A stretch of DNA of 64,000 nt from Nonomuraea jabiensis (GTDB taxonomy: Bacteria > Actinomycetota > Actinomycetes > Streptosporangiales > Streptosporangiaceae): NCBI RefSeq assembly GCF_014204795.1, contig NZ_JACHMB010000001.1, positions 11,746,501 through 11,810,500 on the forward strand, read 5' to 3'. Positions 53,068 through 61,242 of the stretch are shown in pieces. The position numbers were made by a program, and so were the translations under genes. The first letter of the stretch is position 1; the number at the start of each line of letters is the position of its first letter. A model generated the notes under the pieces. The model was not told the DNA's origin. It did not search any database and saw only the letters and a program-made list of their open reading frames with translations.

Positions 53068-54276
53068 TTAGCGGCCTTGCGGGCCGCCGGACACGCCCGC
53101 CGGGTACGGCGTCTCCGTCTCCAGGCGGTAGTCCCGGCCGGAAACGGCGCGGTTGTCCTCGATGACGCGCTCGGACGGCGGCCGCTCCCCGCCCGCCAGC
53201 GCCTGCCGCATCCTCCGGAACCGTTCGTGCTCCTCCAGCACGTACCCGGTGCCCAGCGTCGTGCGGTCGGCCTGGGTGGCGAGCAGGTCGCGGAGGTAGC
53301 CCTTGTTCGGCTCGAACGTCATCGGCGGCGGGCACGCCTGCGCCAGCACCTGGTCGGGATCGCGCCCGTCAAACCGCCTGAACAGCTCGGCCGCCAGCCG
53401 CAGATGCTCCAGCTCCATGTTGAGATGCAGCTCCCAGAGGCCCTTCACCCGGGCCTCCGACTCGGTCTCCAGGAACGAGTAGTACAGGTAGCACTCGTTG
53501 TACTCGTGGTTGAGCAGCCGCTCCCACCAGCTCTCGCCCGCGTCCGCCAGGGACTCGTAGTGGGTGAGGTGCCCCTCCTCGACCAGCCCGATCTCCTGGT
53601 AGAGCCGGCGGGCCGCGGGCTCCAGGCACATGGGGCCGGCGGTCATGGAGAAGTTCATGATCTGCTGCTCGACCGCCATGACGGTGAGCGCGTGCAGCCG
53701 CGACAGCGGCTCCGTCTTTCGCCGGTCGTACGGTTCGCGCACGTTGTCCACCGGGTCCCGGTGCTGCAGGTGCGTCGGCCGCCCCGGCATCACCTCGGTC
53801 ACCCGGCCCACGATCTTCTCGGTCGCGCGGTGCTCGATCAGCTCGTACAGGTTCGCGTACCGGTAGAGGTGGTCGAGGTGCTCCAGGAGGCCGAACTGGT
53901 AGGCCTGCTTCAGGTACTCGTCCGGCTCCATCCGCGCCGCCCACGCCGTCAGGTCCACCGCCGCCTGCTCGTAGGCGATCGTGGTCTCCAGCACCGACGA
54001 CAGCCCCGGCAGCAGCCAGTTGACCGCTTTCTGCTGCTGGGCCTCGATGTAGCGCACCCGCGCCAGTTGCTGCCTGATCCCGGTGTCGGGGCAGTGGCGG
54101 GCGAGCTGGTGGCTGAAGAAGATCGCCTCCGTCTCAATCCCGTTCATGGTGATGATGCGGGACCGCGTGTAGGGGTCGGTGTGGTCGGGGTCGATCGGCG
54201 TGACGTTCAGCTCGTTCCAGTGGCGGAGCTGGTCGTCCAGCGGGATACCCCGCTCCTGCAGTGGGTCGAAGGCCAT
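53068..54276 (-). CDS. ferritin-like di-iron domain protein
   Basis: 402 residues. Two helical halves carry Glu/His pairs characteristic of ferritin-like folds: ETEAIFFSHQLAR, VRYIEAQQQK, VEEGHLTHYESL and LNMELEHLRLA. The E-x-x-H patterns suggest a di-iron site. Length and pairing resemble long bacterial ferritin-like proteins of unknown function, not storage ferritin. Divergent from a hemerythrin gene, so both may handle iron or oxygen stress. ATG 54276 chosen. Confidence 0.75.
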   Translation of the reverse strand: MAFDPLQERGIPLDDQLRHWNELNVTPIDPDHTDPYTRSRIITMNGIETEAIFFSHQLARHCPDTGIRQQLARVRYIEAQQQKAVNWLLPGLSSVLETTIAYEQAAVDLTAWAARMEPDEYLKQAYQFGLLEHLDHLYRYANLYELIEHRATEKIVGRVTEVMPGRPTHLQHRDPVDNVREPYDRRKTEPLSRLHALTVMAVEQQIMNFSMTAGPMCLEPAARRLYQEIGLVEEGHLTHYESLADAGESWWERLLNHEYNECYLYYSFLETESEARVKGLWELHLNMELEHLRLAAELFRRFDGRDPDQVLAQACPPPMTFEPNKGYLRDLLATQADRTTLGTGYVLEEHERFRRMRQALAGGERPPSERVIEDNRAVSGRDYRLETETPYPAGVSGGPQGR

Positions 54277-54387
54277 GTCGCTGCGCTTACCCGGGGCTAA
54301 ATGCGGCAACCTCCGCTTTCGGTCCTCTGACGGCCCGCGTTCGGTAAGGGGGCGCGTGCCTGCCGGAGGCCCGGGTAGGGCGCGGGC

Positions 54388-54942
54388 GTGGGTGAACAAG
54401 ATGTCATCGATTTGCTGGTGATCCAGCACAGCCAGATCAGGGACCTGTTCGACGAGGTGGAGCAGGCGCCGCCGGACAAGGTGGAGGAGGCCTTCGACCG
54501 CCTCACCCGGATGCTGTCCGTGCACGAGACCGCCGAGGAGGAGATCGTCCATCCGTACGCGCGCAGGAAGCTCGACAACGGGCAGGGCGTCGTGGGCGAT
54601 CGCCTGACCGAGGAGAACCGGGCCAAACAGCTCCTCCTCGCCCTCCACAAGGGCGGGGTGGACCATCCGCAGTTCTGGGAGCGGCTCGGCGAGCTGCGCC
54701 TGGCCGTGACCGCGCACGCCCGCAGCGAGGAACGGTACGAGTTCGTCAAGCTGCGCGCGAACACCTCCGTGGTCGAGCGGCGGGCCATGGCCGCGGCGGT
54801 GCGGGCGGCCGAGAGCCTCGCCCCGCTGCGCCCGCACCCCGGCACGGAGAGCGCCACCAAGAACGTGCTGATGGGCACCCCGATCGCGCTGATGGAGCGG
54901 GCGCGGGAGCTGATCCGCAAGGCGCTCGGCAGGCGCGGCTGA
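54388..54942 (+). CDS. hemerythrin-domain protein
   Basis: 184 residues from GTG 54388. Hemerythrin HHE pattern: His in LLVIQHSQIRDLFDEV, H-E in LSVHETAEEEIVHP, and His/Glu in VTAHARSEERYEF. These bind a non-heme di-iron centre; bacterial members sense or store oxygen or protect against nitric oxide and iron stress. Divergent from the ferritin-like gene across about 110 bp. Confidence 0.88.
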   Translation: MGEQDVIDLLVIQHSQIRDLFDEVEQAPPDKVEEAFDRLTRMLSVHETAEEEIVHPYARRKLDNGQGVVGDRLTEENRAKQLLLALHKGGVDHPQFWERLGELRLAVTAHARSEERYEFVKLRANTSVVERRAMAAAVRAAESLAPLRPHPGTESATKNVLMGTPIALMERARELIRKALGRRG

Positions 54943-54986
54943 CCCTTCGGCGTGTGTCGAAATGTCGCCGTACTAGCGTCGTACGC

Positions 54987-55694
54987 ATGGAGTACATCGC
55001 TCGTGACGCCGACATAGCGCCCGTCGCCGCGCTCATCGCGGACCCGACCAGGGCGGCCATGCTGACCGCCCTCCTCGACGGGCGGGCCCTGGCGGCGGGA
55101 GAGCTGGCCAGGGTGGCCGGGGTCAGCGCCGCCACCGCGAGCGCCCACCTGTCCAGGCTGCTCGACGGGCGGCTGGTCGACGTCGTACGCCAGGGCCGCC
55201 ACCGCTACTACCGCCTGGCCGGGCACGACGTGGCCGAGGTGCTGGAGGTGCTGGCCAGGGTCAGCGCCCGCCCGCCCGTACGGTCCCTGCGCCAGTCCAG
55301 GCAGGCCAGGATGCTGGAGGAGGCCCGCACCTGCTACGACCACCTCGCGGGACGGGCCGGGGTGGGGCTGCTCGACCGGCTCACCGAGGGCGGCTACTAC
55401 GCGGCGCAGGACCTGACCGAGGCGGGCGAGCGGCTGCTGGCCGGCATCGGCGTGGACGTGGACGGCGCGCGCAGGTCGCGCAGGCGGTTCGCGCCCGAGT
55501 GCCTGGACTGGACCGAGCGCAGGTCGCATCTGGGCGGGGCGCTGGGGGCCGCGATCACCGAGGTGCTGTTCGAACGGGACTGGTACCGGCGCGGCAAGGT
55601 ACCCAGGGCGGTGCTCCTCACCGACGAGGGCAGGGAGGGGCTGGCCGCATTGTTCCCGAGTAAGGAGCTAACATCGGTTACGCCGGTTACCTAG
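54987..55694 (+). CDS. ArsR-type winged-helix regulator with C-terminal domain
   Basis: 235 residues. Winged helix: LAAGELARVAGVSAATASAHLSRLLDGRLV and the wing VVRQGRHRYYRL. ArsR proteins are usually about 100 residues; this one adds about 130 residues with a Cys in EEARTCYDHLAG and another in APECLDW, perhaps a ligand- or metal-responsive part. It ends 22 bp before hutH on the same strand and may regulate it, though histidine-utilisation control by ArsR would be unusual. Confidence 0.85.
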   Translation: MEYIARDADIAPVAALIADPTRAAMLTALLDGRALAAGELARVAGVSAATASAHLSRLLDGRLVDVVRQGRHRYYRLAGHDVAEVLEVLARVSARPPVRSLRQSRQARMLEEARTCYDHLAGRAGVGLLDRLTEGGYYAAQDLTEAGERLLAGIGVDVDGARRSRRRFAPECLDWTERRSHLGGALGAAITEVLFERDWYRRGKVPRAVLLTDEGREGLAALFPSKELTSVTPVT

Positions 55695-55716
55695 CGAGCA
55701 GCGAGAGAGACGCCCC

Positions 55717-57267
55717 ATGCGCGACAACGAGGTCGTGAACGTCGGACCCGAGCCCCTGACCTTCGACGACGTCATCCGGGTGGCCCGCCACGGCGCCCCC
55801 GTACAGCTCACCGAGGACGCCCTGGCCGCCATCTCGGCGGCCCGACAGCGGGTGGACGAGCTGGCCGAGAGCCCGACGCCCGCGTACGGCATCTCGACGG
55901 GCTTCGGAGCCCTGGCCACCCGCCACATCGACCCGGCCCTGCGGGCCCAGCTCCAGCGCTCGCTGGTGCGCTCCCACGCGGCGGGCAGCGGCCCCGAGGT
56001 CGAGACCGAGGTCGTACGCGCGCTCATGCTGCTGCGCCTGCACACGCTCGCCACCGGCCACACCGGCATCAGGCCCACCACGGCCAAGACCCTGGCCGCG
56101 CTGATCAGCGCGGGCATCACGCCGGTCGTGCACGAGTTCGGCAGCCTCGGCTGCTCGGGCGACCTCGCGCCGCTGGCGCACGTCGCGCTCACGCTGATGG
56201 GCGAGGGCGTCGTACGCGACGGCTCCGGGAACCTCCAGCCGGCCGGCGAGGCGCTCAAGCAGGCCCAGATCGACCCCGTCGAGCTGGCCGCCAAGGAGGG
56301 CCTGGCGCTCATCAACGGCACGGACGGCATGCTCGGCATGCTCATCCTGGCCATCCACGACCTCACGGCGCTCGTCAGGACCGCCGACGTCAGCGCCGCA
56401 ATGAGCGTGGAGGCGCTGCTGGGCACCGACCGGGTGTTCATGCCGGAGCTGCAGGCGCTCAGGCCGCACCCCGGCCAGGCCCTGTCCGCCGCCAACATGA
56501 CCAAGGTCCTGCGCGACTCCGGCATCATGGCCAGCCACCGCGACCCGGAGTCCTGCACCCGCGTCCAGGACGCCTACTCGCTGCGCTGCGCCCCCCAGGT
56601 CGCCGGGGCCGCCCGCGACACGATCGCGCACGCCGCCACCGTGGCCGGGTGGGAGCTGGCCAGCGCCGTCGACAACCCCGCCGTGCTGGCCGACGGCCGC
56701 GTCGAGTCCAACGGCAACTTCCACGGCGCGCCGATCGCGTACGTCCTGGACTTCCTGGCCGTGGTGGCCGCCGACCTGGCCTCGATGTCGGAACGGCGTA
56801 CCGACCGGTTCCTGGACGTGGCCCGCAACCACGGCCTGCCGGCGTTCCTGGCCCACGACCCCGGCGTGGACTCGGGCCACATGATCGCCCAGTACACCCA
56901 GGCGGCCATCGTCTCCGAGCTCAAGCGCCTGGCCGTGCCCGCCAGCGTGGACTCCATCCCCAGCTCGGCCATGCAGGAGGACCACGTGTCCATGGGCTGG
57001 TCGGCGGCGCGCAAGCTGCGCAGGTCGGTGGACGGGCTCTCCCGCGTGCTGGCGATCGAGGTGCTCACCGCCGCCCGCGCGCTCGACCTGCGCGCCCCCC
57101 TGGAGCCCGCGCCCGCGACCGCGGCCGTGGTCAGGGCACTGCGCGAGACCGTGCCCGCCCCCGGCCCGGACCGGTTCCTGGCGCCGGAGATCGAGTCCGC
57201 CGTACGCCTGGTCGCCGAGGGCGGCGTGGTGGCGGCGGCCGAGTCGGTCACCGGTCCCCTTTCATGA
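55717..57267 (+). CDS. hutH: histidine ammonia-lyase
   Basis: 516 residues. The MIO prosthetic group forms from the inner triad, here Cys146-Ser147-Gly148 (SLGCSGDLAPL) instead of the Ala-Ser-Gly of many relatives. Catalytic Tyr57 lies in PAYGISTGFG. It removes ammonia from histidine to give urocanate, the first step of histidine degradation; the other hut genes are not in the window. Tyrosine or phenylalanine lyases share this fold, but the length and motifs favour HutH. Confidence 0.92.
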   Translation: MRDNEVVNVGPEPLTFDDVIRVARHGAPVQLTEDALAAISAARQRVDELAESPTPAYGISTGFGALATRHIDPALRAQLQRSLVRSHAAGSGPEVETEVVRALMLLRLHTLATGHTGIRPTTAKTLAALISAGITPVVHEFGSLGCSGDLAPLAHVALTLMGEGVVRDGSGNLQPAGEALKQAQIDPVELAAKEGLALINGTDGMLGMLILAIHDLTALVRTADVSAAMSVEALLGTDRVFMPELQALRPHPGQALSAANMTKVLRDSGIMASHRDPESCTRVQDAYSLRCAPQVAGAARDTIAHAATVAGWELASAVDNPAVLADGRVESNGNFHGAPIAYVLDFLAVVAADLASMSERRTDRFLDVARNHGLPAFLAHDPGVDSGHMIAQYTQAAIVSELKRLAVPASVDSIPSSAMQEDHVSMGWSAARKLRRSVDGLSRVLAIEVLTAARALDLRAPLEPAPATAAVVRALRETVPAPGPDRFLAPEIESAVRLVAEGGVVAAAESVTGPLS

Positions 57268-57274
57268 GCAGGGC

Positions 57275-58444
57275 CTAGCCGGGGAGCGCGACGATCAGGT
57301 CCACCTCCAGCAGCAGCCCCGGCCGGAACAGCCTGGACACCTCCACGGTGGTGCTGGCCGGGGGCGTGCCGGTGATGTACTTCGCGCGGACCCGTCCGTA
57401 TTCGAGGAGCTGGTCCATGTCCGTCACGTACGTCCGGATGAACGCGATGTCCTCGAACGTCGCCCCCTGGTCGGCGAGGATGCGTGAGATGACCTGGAAG
57501 ATGTGCTCGGACTGGGCGGCCATGGATCCTTCGCCGACGATGTTCCCCTGCTCGTCGAAGGCGGCCTGGCCGGAGACGTAGAGCATGTCGCCGACGCGTA
57601 CGGCGTGCGAGTAACGGCCGTTCGTGGCGGGGATCGTCGACAGGTTCAGCGGCACCGCGCGGTGGGCGGCGCCCCCGTCAGCGTGCCCGGCGACGTGCTC
57701 GGCGATCGCCGTCAGGTCGCGCTCCCCCAGCCCGGCCGCCCGCGCCTCCTGCAGCCTGGCCCGGGCGGCGCCGGCCATGGTGGCGCCCTCCCAGGCGCCC
57801 AGCTCCAGGTCCTTGGCCGCGTGCCCCAGCGAGTAGCGGGTCTCGGCGGACGGCACGCGCAGCCGCTCCGCGAGCGTGCCCAGCGGGGTGCCCGACAGCA
57901 CGTCGGCCAGCGCGCCACGGTCCACGCCGTGCGCCTCGCCGTACGCGAACGTCTCCGCCAGCAGCACCTGGGCGGGCACGATCGCGCTCATGACGGCGAT
58001 CTTCATGGCCGCGCCCGCGCCCAGCGGCCCCAGCTCCCGCACCGACCCGAACACCGACAGCACCTCGCGGCAGCCCGACACGTCACCGCCGGCCAGCACG
58101 GTCAGCGTGCCGTCGGCGGCGGGGCCCACGCTGCCCAGCACCGGCGCGTCCACCAGGCCCACCTCGGCCGGCAGCAGCGCGCGCAGCTCGCGCACCGCCT
58201 CCGGGCCGATCGTGGACATCTCCACCACCGTGGCGCCGGGCCGCAGCCCCGGCAGCGCCGCCGTCAGCACCTCCCGCACCGCGGCCGGGTCGCTGAGCAT
58301 GGTGATGACCAGCTCGGCCCCGTCCACGGCCGCCGCCGCGGTCACGCCGCTGCCGCGCCGCCACGTCGTCACCTTGTGACCGGCCTGGATCAGCCGCCGG
58401 GCCATGGGGACGCCCATGCGTCCCTGTCCGAGAAAAGCAATCAT
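57275..58444 (-). CDS. NAD(P)-dependent beta-hydroxyacid dehydrogenase-like/RidA fusion
   Basis: 389 residues. N-terminal domain (1 to about 255) is 3-hydroxyisobutyrate-dehydrogenase/imine-reductase-like: GQGRMGVPMARRL Rossmann motif, DAPVLGSVGPAADGTL, and a candidate catalytic Lys148 (AAMKIAV). After a short linker the C-terminal 120 residues are a complete RidA/YjgF domain (YSHAVRVGDMLYVSGQ, VEVSRLFRPGLLLEVDLIV). The catalytic Arg of canonical RidA (PARS) is replaced (PAST), so ordinary enamine deaminase activity is doubtful. Ends eight bases after the convergent hutH stop. Divergent from a LysR gene. Confidence 0.85.
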   Translation of the reverse strand: MIAFLGQGRMGVPMARRLIQAGHKVTTWRRGSGVTAAAAVDGAELVITMLSDPAAVREVLTAALPGLRPGATVVEMSTIGPEAVRELRALLPAEVGLVDAPVLGSVGPAADGTLTVLAGGDVSGCREVLSVFGSVRELGPLGAGAAMKIAVMSAIVPAQVLLAETFAYGEAHGVDRGALADVLSGTPLGTLAERLRVPSAETRYSLGHAAKDLELGAWEGATMAGAARARLQEARAAGLGERDLTAIAEHVAGHADGGAAHRAVPLNLSTIPATNGRYSHAVRVGDMLYVSGQAAFDEQGNIVGEGSMAAQSEHIFQVISRILADQGATFEDIAFIRTYVTDMDQLLEYGRVRAKYITGTPPASTTVEVSRLFRPGLLLEVDLIVALPG

Positions 58445-58502
58445 GTGCCACAGTCAACCGGCGCGCGAGGTATTCCACCACCGACTAGATTGCATACCAG
58501 CC

Positions 58503-59420
58503 ATGCGAGATCTGAATGCCTTGGACCCGGGAGCGCTGCGGCTGTTCCACGAGGTCGCCGCGAGCGGTTCGTTCACGGCCGCCGCCGAGCTGCTCGGCTA
58601 CACCCAGTCGGCGGTCTCCCGCCGCGTCGCCGCGCTGGAGCGCGCCACCGGCGGGCCGCTCTTCGAGCGCCTGCCGCGCGGCGTGCGCCTGACCCCGGCG
58701 GGACAGGTGCTGCACCGGCACGCCGTGGCCGTGCTCGACCGGCTCGAACGCGCGGGCGAGGAGCTGGCCGCCATCCACACCGGCCGGGGCGGGACGCTCC
58801 GGGTGGGCGCGTTCGCCACGGCCAACGTGGACCTGGTGCCTGGCACGCTCAAACGGTTCGCCGAGCGGCGGCCCGACGTCGAGCTGCGGCTGATCGAGGG
58901 GCTGACCTCGCGGCTGATGGACCGGCTGCGCGGGGGCGCCCTGGACGTGGCCGTGATCAGCGACTATCCGGCGGGCCTGTCCGCGGAGGGCGTCCGTACG
59001 GTGCCGCTGCGCGAGGACCGGCTGCTGGTCGCGCTGCCCGGCGGCCACCGGCTGGCCGCCGAGGCCGACGTGGACCTGCGGGACCTGGCCGGGGAGACGT
59101 GGATCGAGGCCGCCCCGCGGGGCCAGCCGACCCTGCTGGTGACCGCGTGCGCGGCGGCCGGGTTCACGCCGCGCAGCGGGCTGCGGGTGGCCGAGTGGAC
59201 GGGCAAGTTCGGGTTCGTGGCCGCGGGGCTCGGGGTGACGCTGGTGCCGGAGCTGGCGGCGCGGGCCGTACCGCGGGATCTGGTGCTGCGGCCGCTGCGG
59301 GGGCTGGCGCCGGCGCGGAAGGTGTACGCGGCCCTGCCGGAGGCGCCGCTGCCGGCCGCGCTGGAGCTCGTCGAAATGCTGGGAGAATGGACAATGTGTA
59401 CGACGGTTTCGCCCACTTAG
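58503..59420 (+). CDS. LysR family transcriptional regulator
   Basis: 305 residues. N-terminal LysR helix-turn-helix: SGSFTAAAELLGYTQSAVSRRVAALE; periplasmic-binding-protein-like effector domain follows (TLRVGAFATANVDLVPG). Divergent from the dehydrogenase-RidA fusion, which it probably controls. Its 3' end overlaps the pabB-like gene by 34 bp. Confidence 0.93.
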   Translation: MRDLNALDPGALRLFHEVAASGSFTAAAELLGYTQSAVSRRVAALERATGGPLFERLPRGVRLTPAGQVLHRHAVAVLDRLERAGEELAAIHTGRGGTLRVGAFATANVDLVPGTLKRFAERRPDVELRLIEGLTSRLMDRLRGGALDVAVISDYPAGLSAEGVRTVPLREDRLLVALPGGHRLAAEADVDLRDLAGETWIEAAPRGQPTLLVTACAAAGFTPRSGLRVAEWTGKFGFVAAGLGVTLVPELAARAVPRDLVLRPLRGLAPARKVYAALPEAPLPAALELVEMLGEWTMCTTVSPT

Positions 59421-60415
59421 GCCACATGTACGCGACCGGGTTGCGTGACGTGACCTCCGACCTGGCCGCGCTCGACGGCGAGGGCTGGTGGGCTGTCGTC
59501 GTCGACTACGAGGGCAAGGTGACGTGCGCCCGGTTCGACCGGGTGCGCGAGTCCCCCCTGCCCGCCCCCGCCCGCCCCTGGCACGGGCCCCGGCCCGACC
59601 AGTGGCGCAGCTCGCTCGACCAGGCCGCCTACGAGCGGGGCGTACGCGCCATCCGCGGCTACATCGAGCAGGGCGAGGTCTACCAGGCGAACCTCTGCCG
59701 GATCCTGACGGCCCCCGTCCCGGCCGACGCCGACCCGCTCGCCCTGGCCGCCCGGCTGGCCGCGGGCAACCCCGCGCCGTACGCGGCCGTCATCCGGGTG
59801 CCCGGTCTGAGCGTGGTGTCCGCATCGCCCGAGCTCTACCTGTCGCGTGACGGCGACGTGGTGGAGTCCAGGCCCATCAAGGGCACCGGCGCGACCGCGG
59901 ACGACCTCCTCGAGAAGGACTACGCCGAGAACGTCATGATCGTCGACCTCGTCCGCAACGACCTCGGCCGGGTCGCGGCCGTCGGCTCGGTCGAGGTGCC
60001 GTCGCTCTGCGCCGTCGAGGAGCACCCCGGGCTCGTCCATCTCGTCTCCACCGTCCGGGCCAGACTGGCGCCGGGGGCGGGCTGGCCCGAGCTCTTCGCC
60101 GCGACTTTCCCGCCCGGATCTGTCACGGGCGCTCCCAAGTCGTCGGCTCTGCGCATCATCAACGAGCTCGAACCCACACCCCGGGGGCCGTACTGTGGGG
60201 CTGTGGGCTGGGTCGACGCCGACCGCCGCCGGGCGGCGCTGGCCGTGGGCATCAGAACATTCTGGATCTCGCCGCTGGCGCACGGCAGAGGCGAGCTCCG
60301 ATTCGGCACGGGAGCGGGCATCACCTGGGGCAGCGACCCCGGGCGCGAATGGCTCGAGACCGAGCTCAAAGCAGCCAGGCTCATCGCACTGGCATCCACA
60401 GGAGGAACTACATGA
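59387..60415 (+). CDS. pabB: aminodeoxychorismate synthase component I / anthranilate synthase-like
   Basis: 342 residues, shorter than the 450-500 of typical PabB because the N-terminal half is reduced. The chorismate-binding core is intact: YERGVRAIRGYIEQGEVYQ, PELYLSR, RPIKGTG, the magnesium-binding ENVMIVDLVRNDLG and FPPGSVTGAPKSSALRII. It aminates chorismate for folate (or a p-aminobenzoate-derived product). No glutaminase partner (PabA) is in the window. Start ATG 59387 overlaps the LysR gene; ATG 59426 is an alternative. It overlaps the pabC-like gene by ATGA. Confidence 0.85.
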   Translation: MDNVYDGFAHLGHMYATGLRDVTSDLAALDGEGWWAVVVDYEGKVTCARFDRVRESPLPAPARPWHGPRPDQWRSSLDQAAYERGVRAIRGYIEQGEVYQANLCRILTAPVPADADPLALAARLAAGNPAPYAAVIRVPGLSVVSASPELYLSRDGDVVESRPIKGTGATADDLLEKDYAENVMIVDLVRNDLGRVAAVGSVEVPSLCAVEEHPGLVHLVSTVRARLAPGAGWPELFAATFPPGSVTGAPKSSALRIINELEPTPRGPYCGAVGWVDADRRRAALAVGIRTFWISPLAHGRGELRFGTGAGITWGSDPGREWLETELKAARLIALASTGGTT

Positions 60416-61242
60416 ACATCCCTGTCTGGGTCAACGGCGAGCTGATCGACCCCGCGCAGGCCACCGTCTCGGTGTTCGACCACGGACTCATGGTCGGCGA
60501 CGGCGTCTTCGAGACCATCAAGATCGTGAACGGCCGGTCGTTCGCGCTCACCCGCCACCTCGACCGGCTCACGCTCTCCGCCCAGCGCATGGACCTGCCC
60601 GAGCCCGACGTCGACGCCATCGCCGACGGCATCGGCAAGCTCCTGGCCGTCGCGCCCGCGTGGCAGCTCGGCCGCATCCGCGTCACCTACACCAGCGGTC
60701 CCGGCCCCCTCGGCTCCGACCGCGGCGACCAGGGCACCACCTCCGTCGTCATCGTGGACGAGCAGAAGCCGTTCCCGGCCACCGCCAACGTCACCGTCGT
60801 CCCCTGGCCCCGCAACGAGCGCGGCGCCCTGTCCGGGGTCAAGAGCACCTCGTACGGCGACAACGCCAAGGCCCTGCTGTACGCCAAGAAGCGCGGGGGC
60901 GGCGAGGCCATCTTCGGCAACCTGGCGGGCAACCTCTGCGAGGGCACCGGCTCCAACATCTTCATCGTCCGCGACGGCCGCCTGCTCACCCCCACCCTCG
61001 AGGCCGGCTGCCTGGCCGGGGTGACCAGGGCGCTGGTGCTCGAATGGTGCGGCGGGGAGGAGACCGACGTGCCGCTGTCGGCGCTGTACGAGGCCGAGGA
61101 GGCGTTCCTCACCTCGACGACCCGCGACCTCCAGCCGATCAGGCTCGTCGACGACACCGAGCTGCCGGTCGCTCCCGGCCCGATCACCACCAAGGCCATG
61201 CGGATCTTCGCCGAGCGTTCCGCCGCCGACCTCAACCCGTAG
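60412..61242 (+). CDS. pabC: class IV aminotransferase / 4-amino-4-deoxychorismate lyase
   Basis: 276 residues, with a perfect GGAGGA before the ATG. PLP fold type IV: VFDHGLMVGDGVFET, catalytic Lys in GVKSTSYGDNAKAL, and LAGNLCEGTGSNIFIV. Next to a pabB-like gene and translationally coupled, 4-amino-4-deoxychorismate lyase (making p-aminobenzoate) is the likely role; branched-chain or D-amino-acid aminotransferase is the alternative for the fold. Confidence 0.85.
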   Translation: MNIPVWVNGELIDPAQATVSVFDHGLMVGDGVFETIKIVNGRSFALTRHLDRLTLSAQRMDLPEPDVDAIADGIGKLLAVAPAWQLGRIRVTYTSGPGPLGSDRGDQGTTSVVIVDEQKPFPATANVTVVPWPRNERGALSGVKSTSYGDNAKALLYAKKRGGGEAIFGNLAGNLCEGTGSNIFIVRDGRLLTPTLEAGCLAGVTRALVLEWCGGEETDVPLSALYEAEEAFLTSTTRDLQPIRLVDDTELPVAPGPITTKAMRIFAERSAADLNP

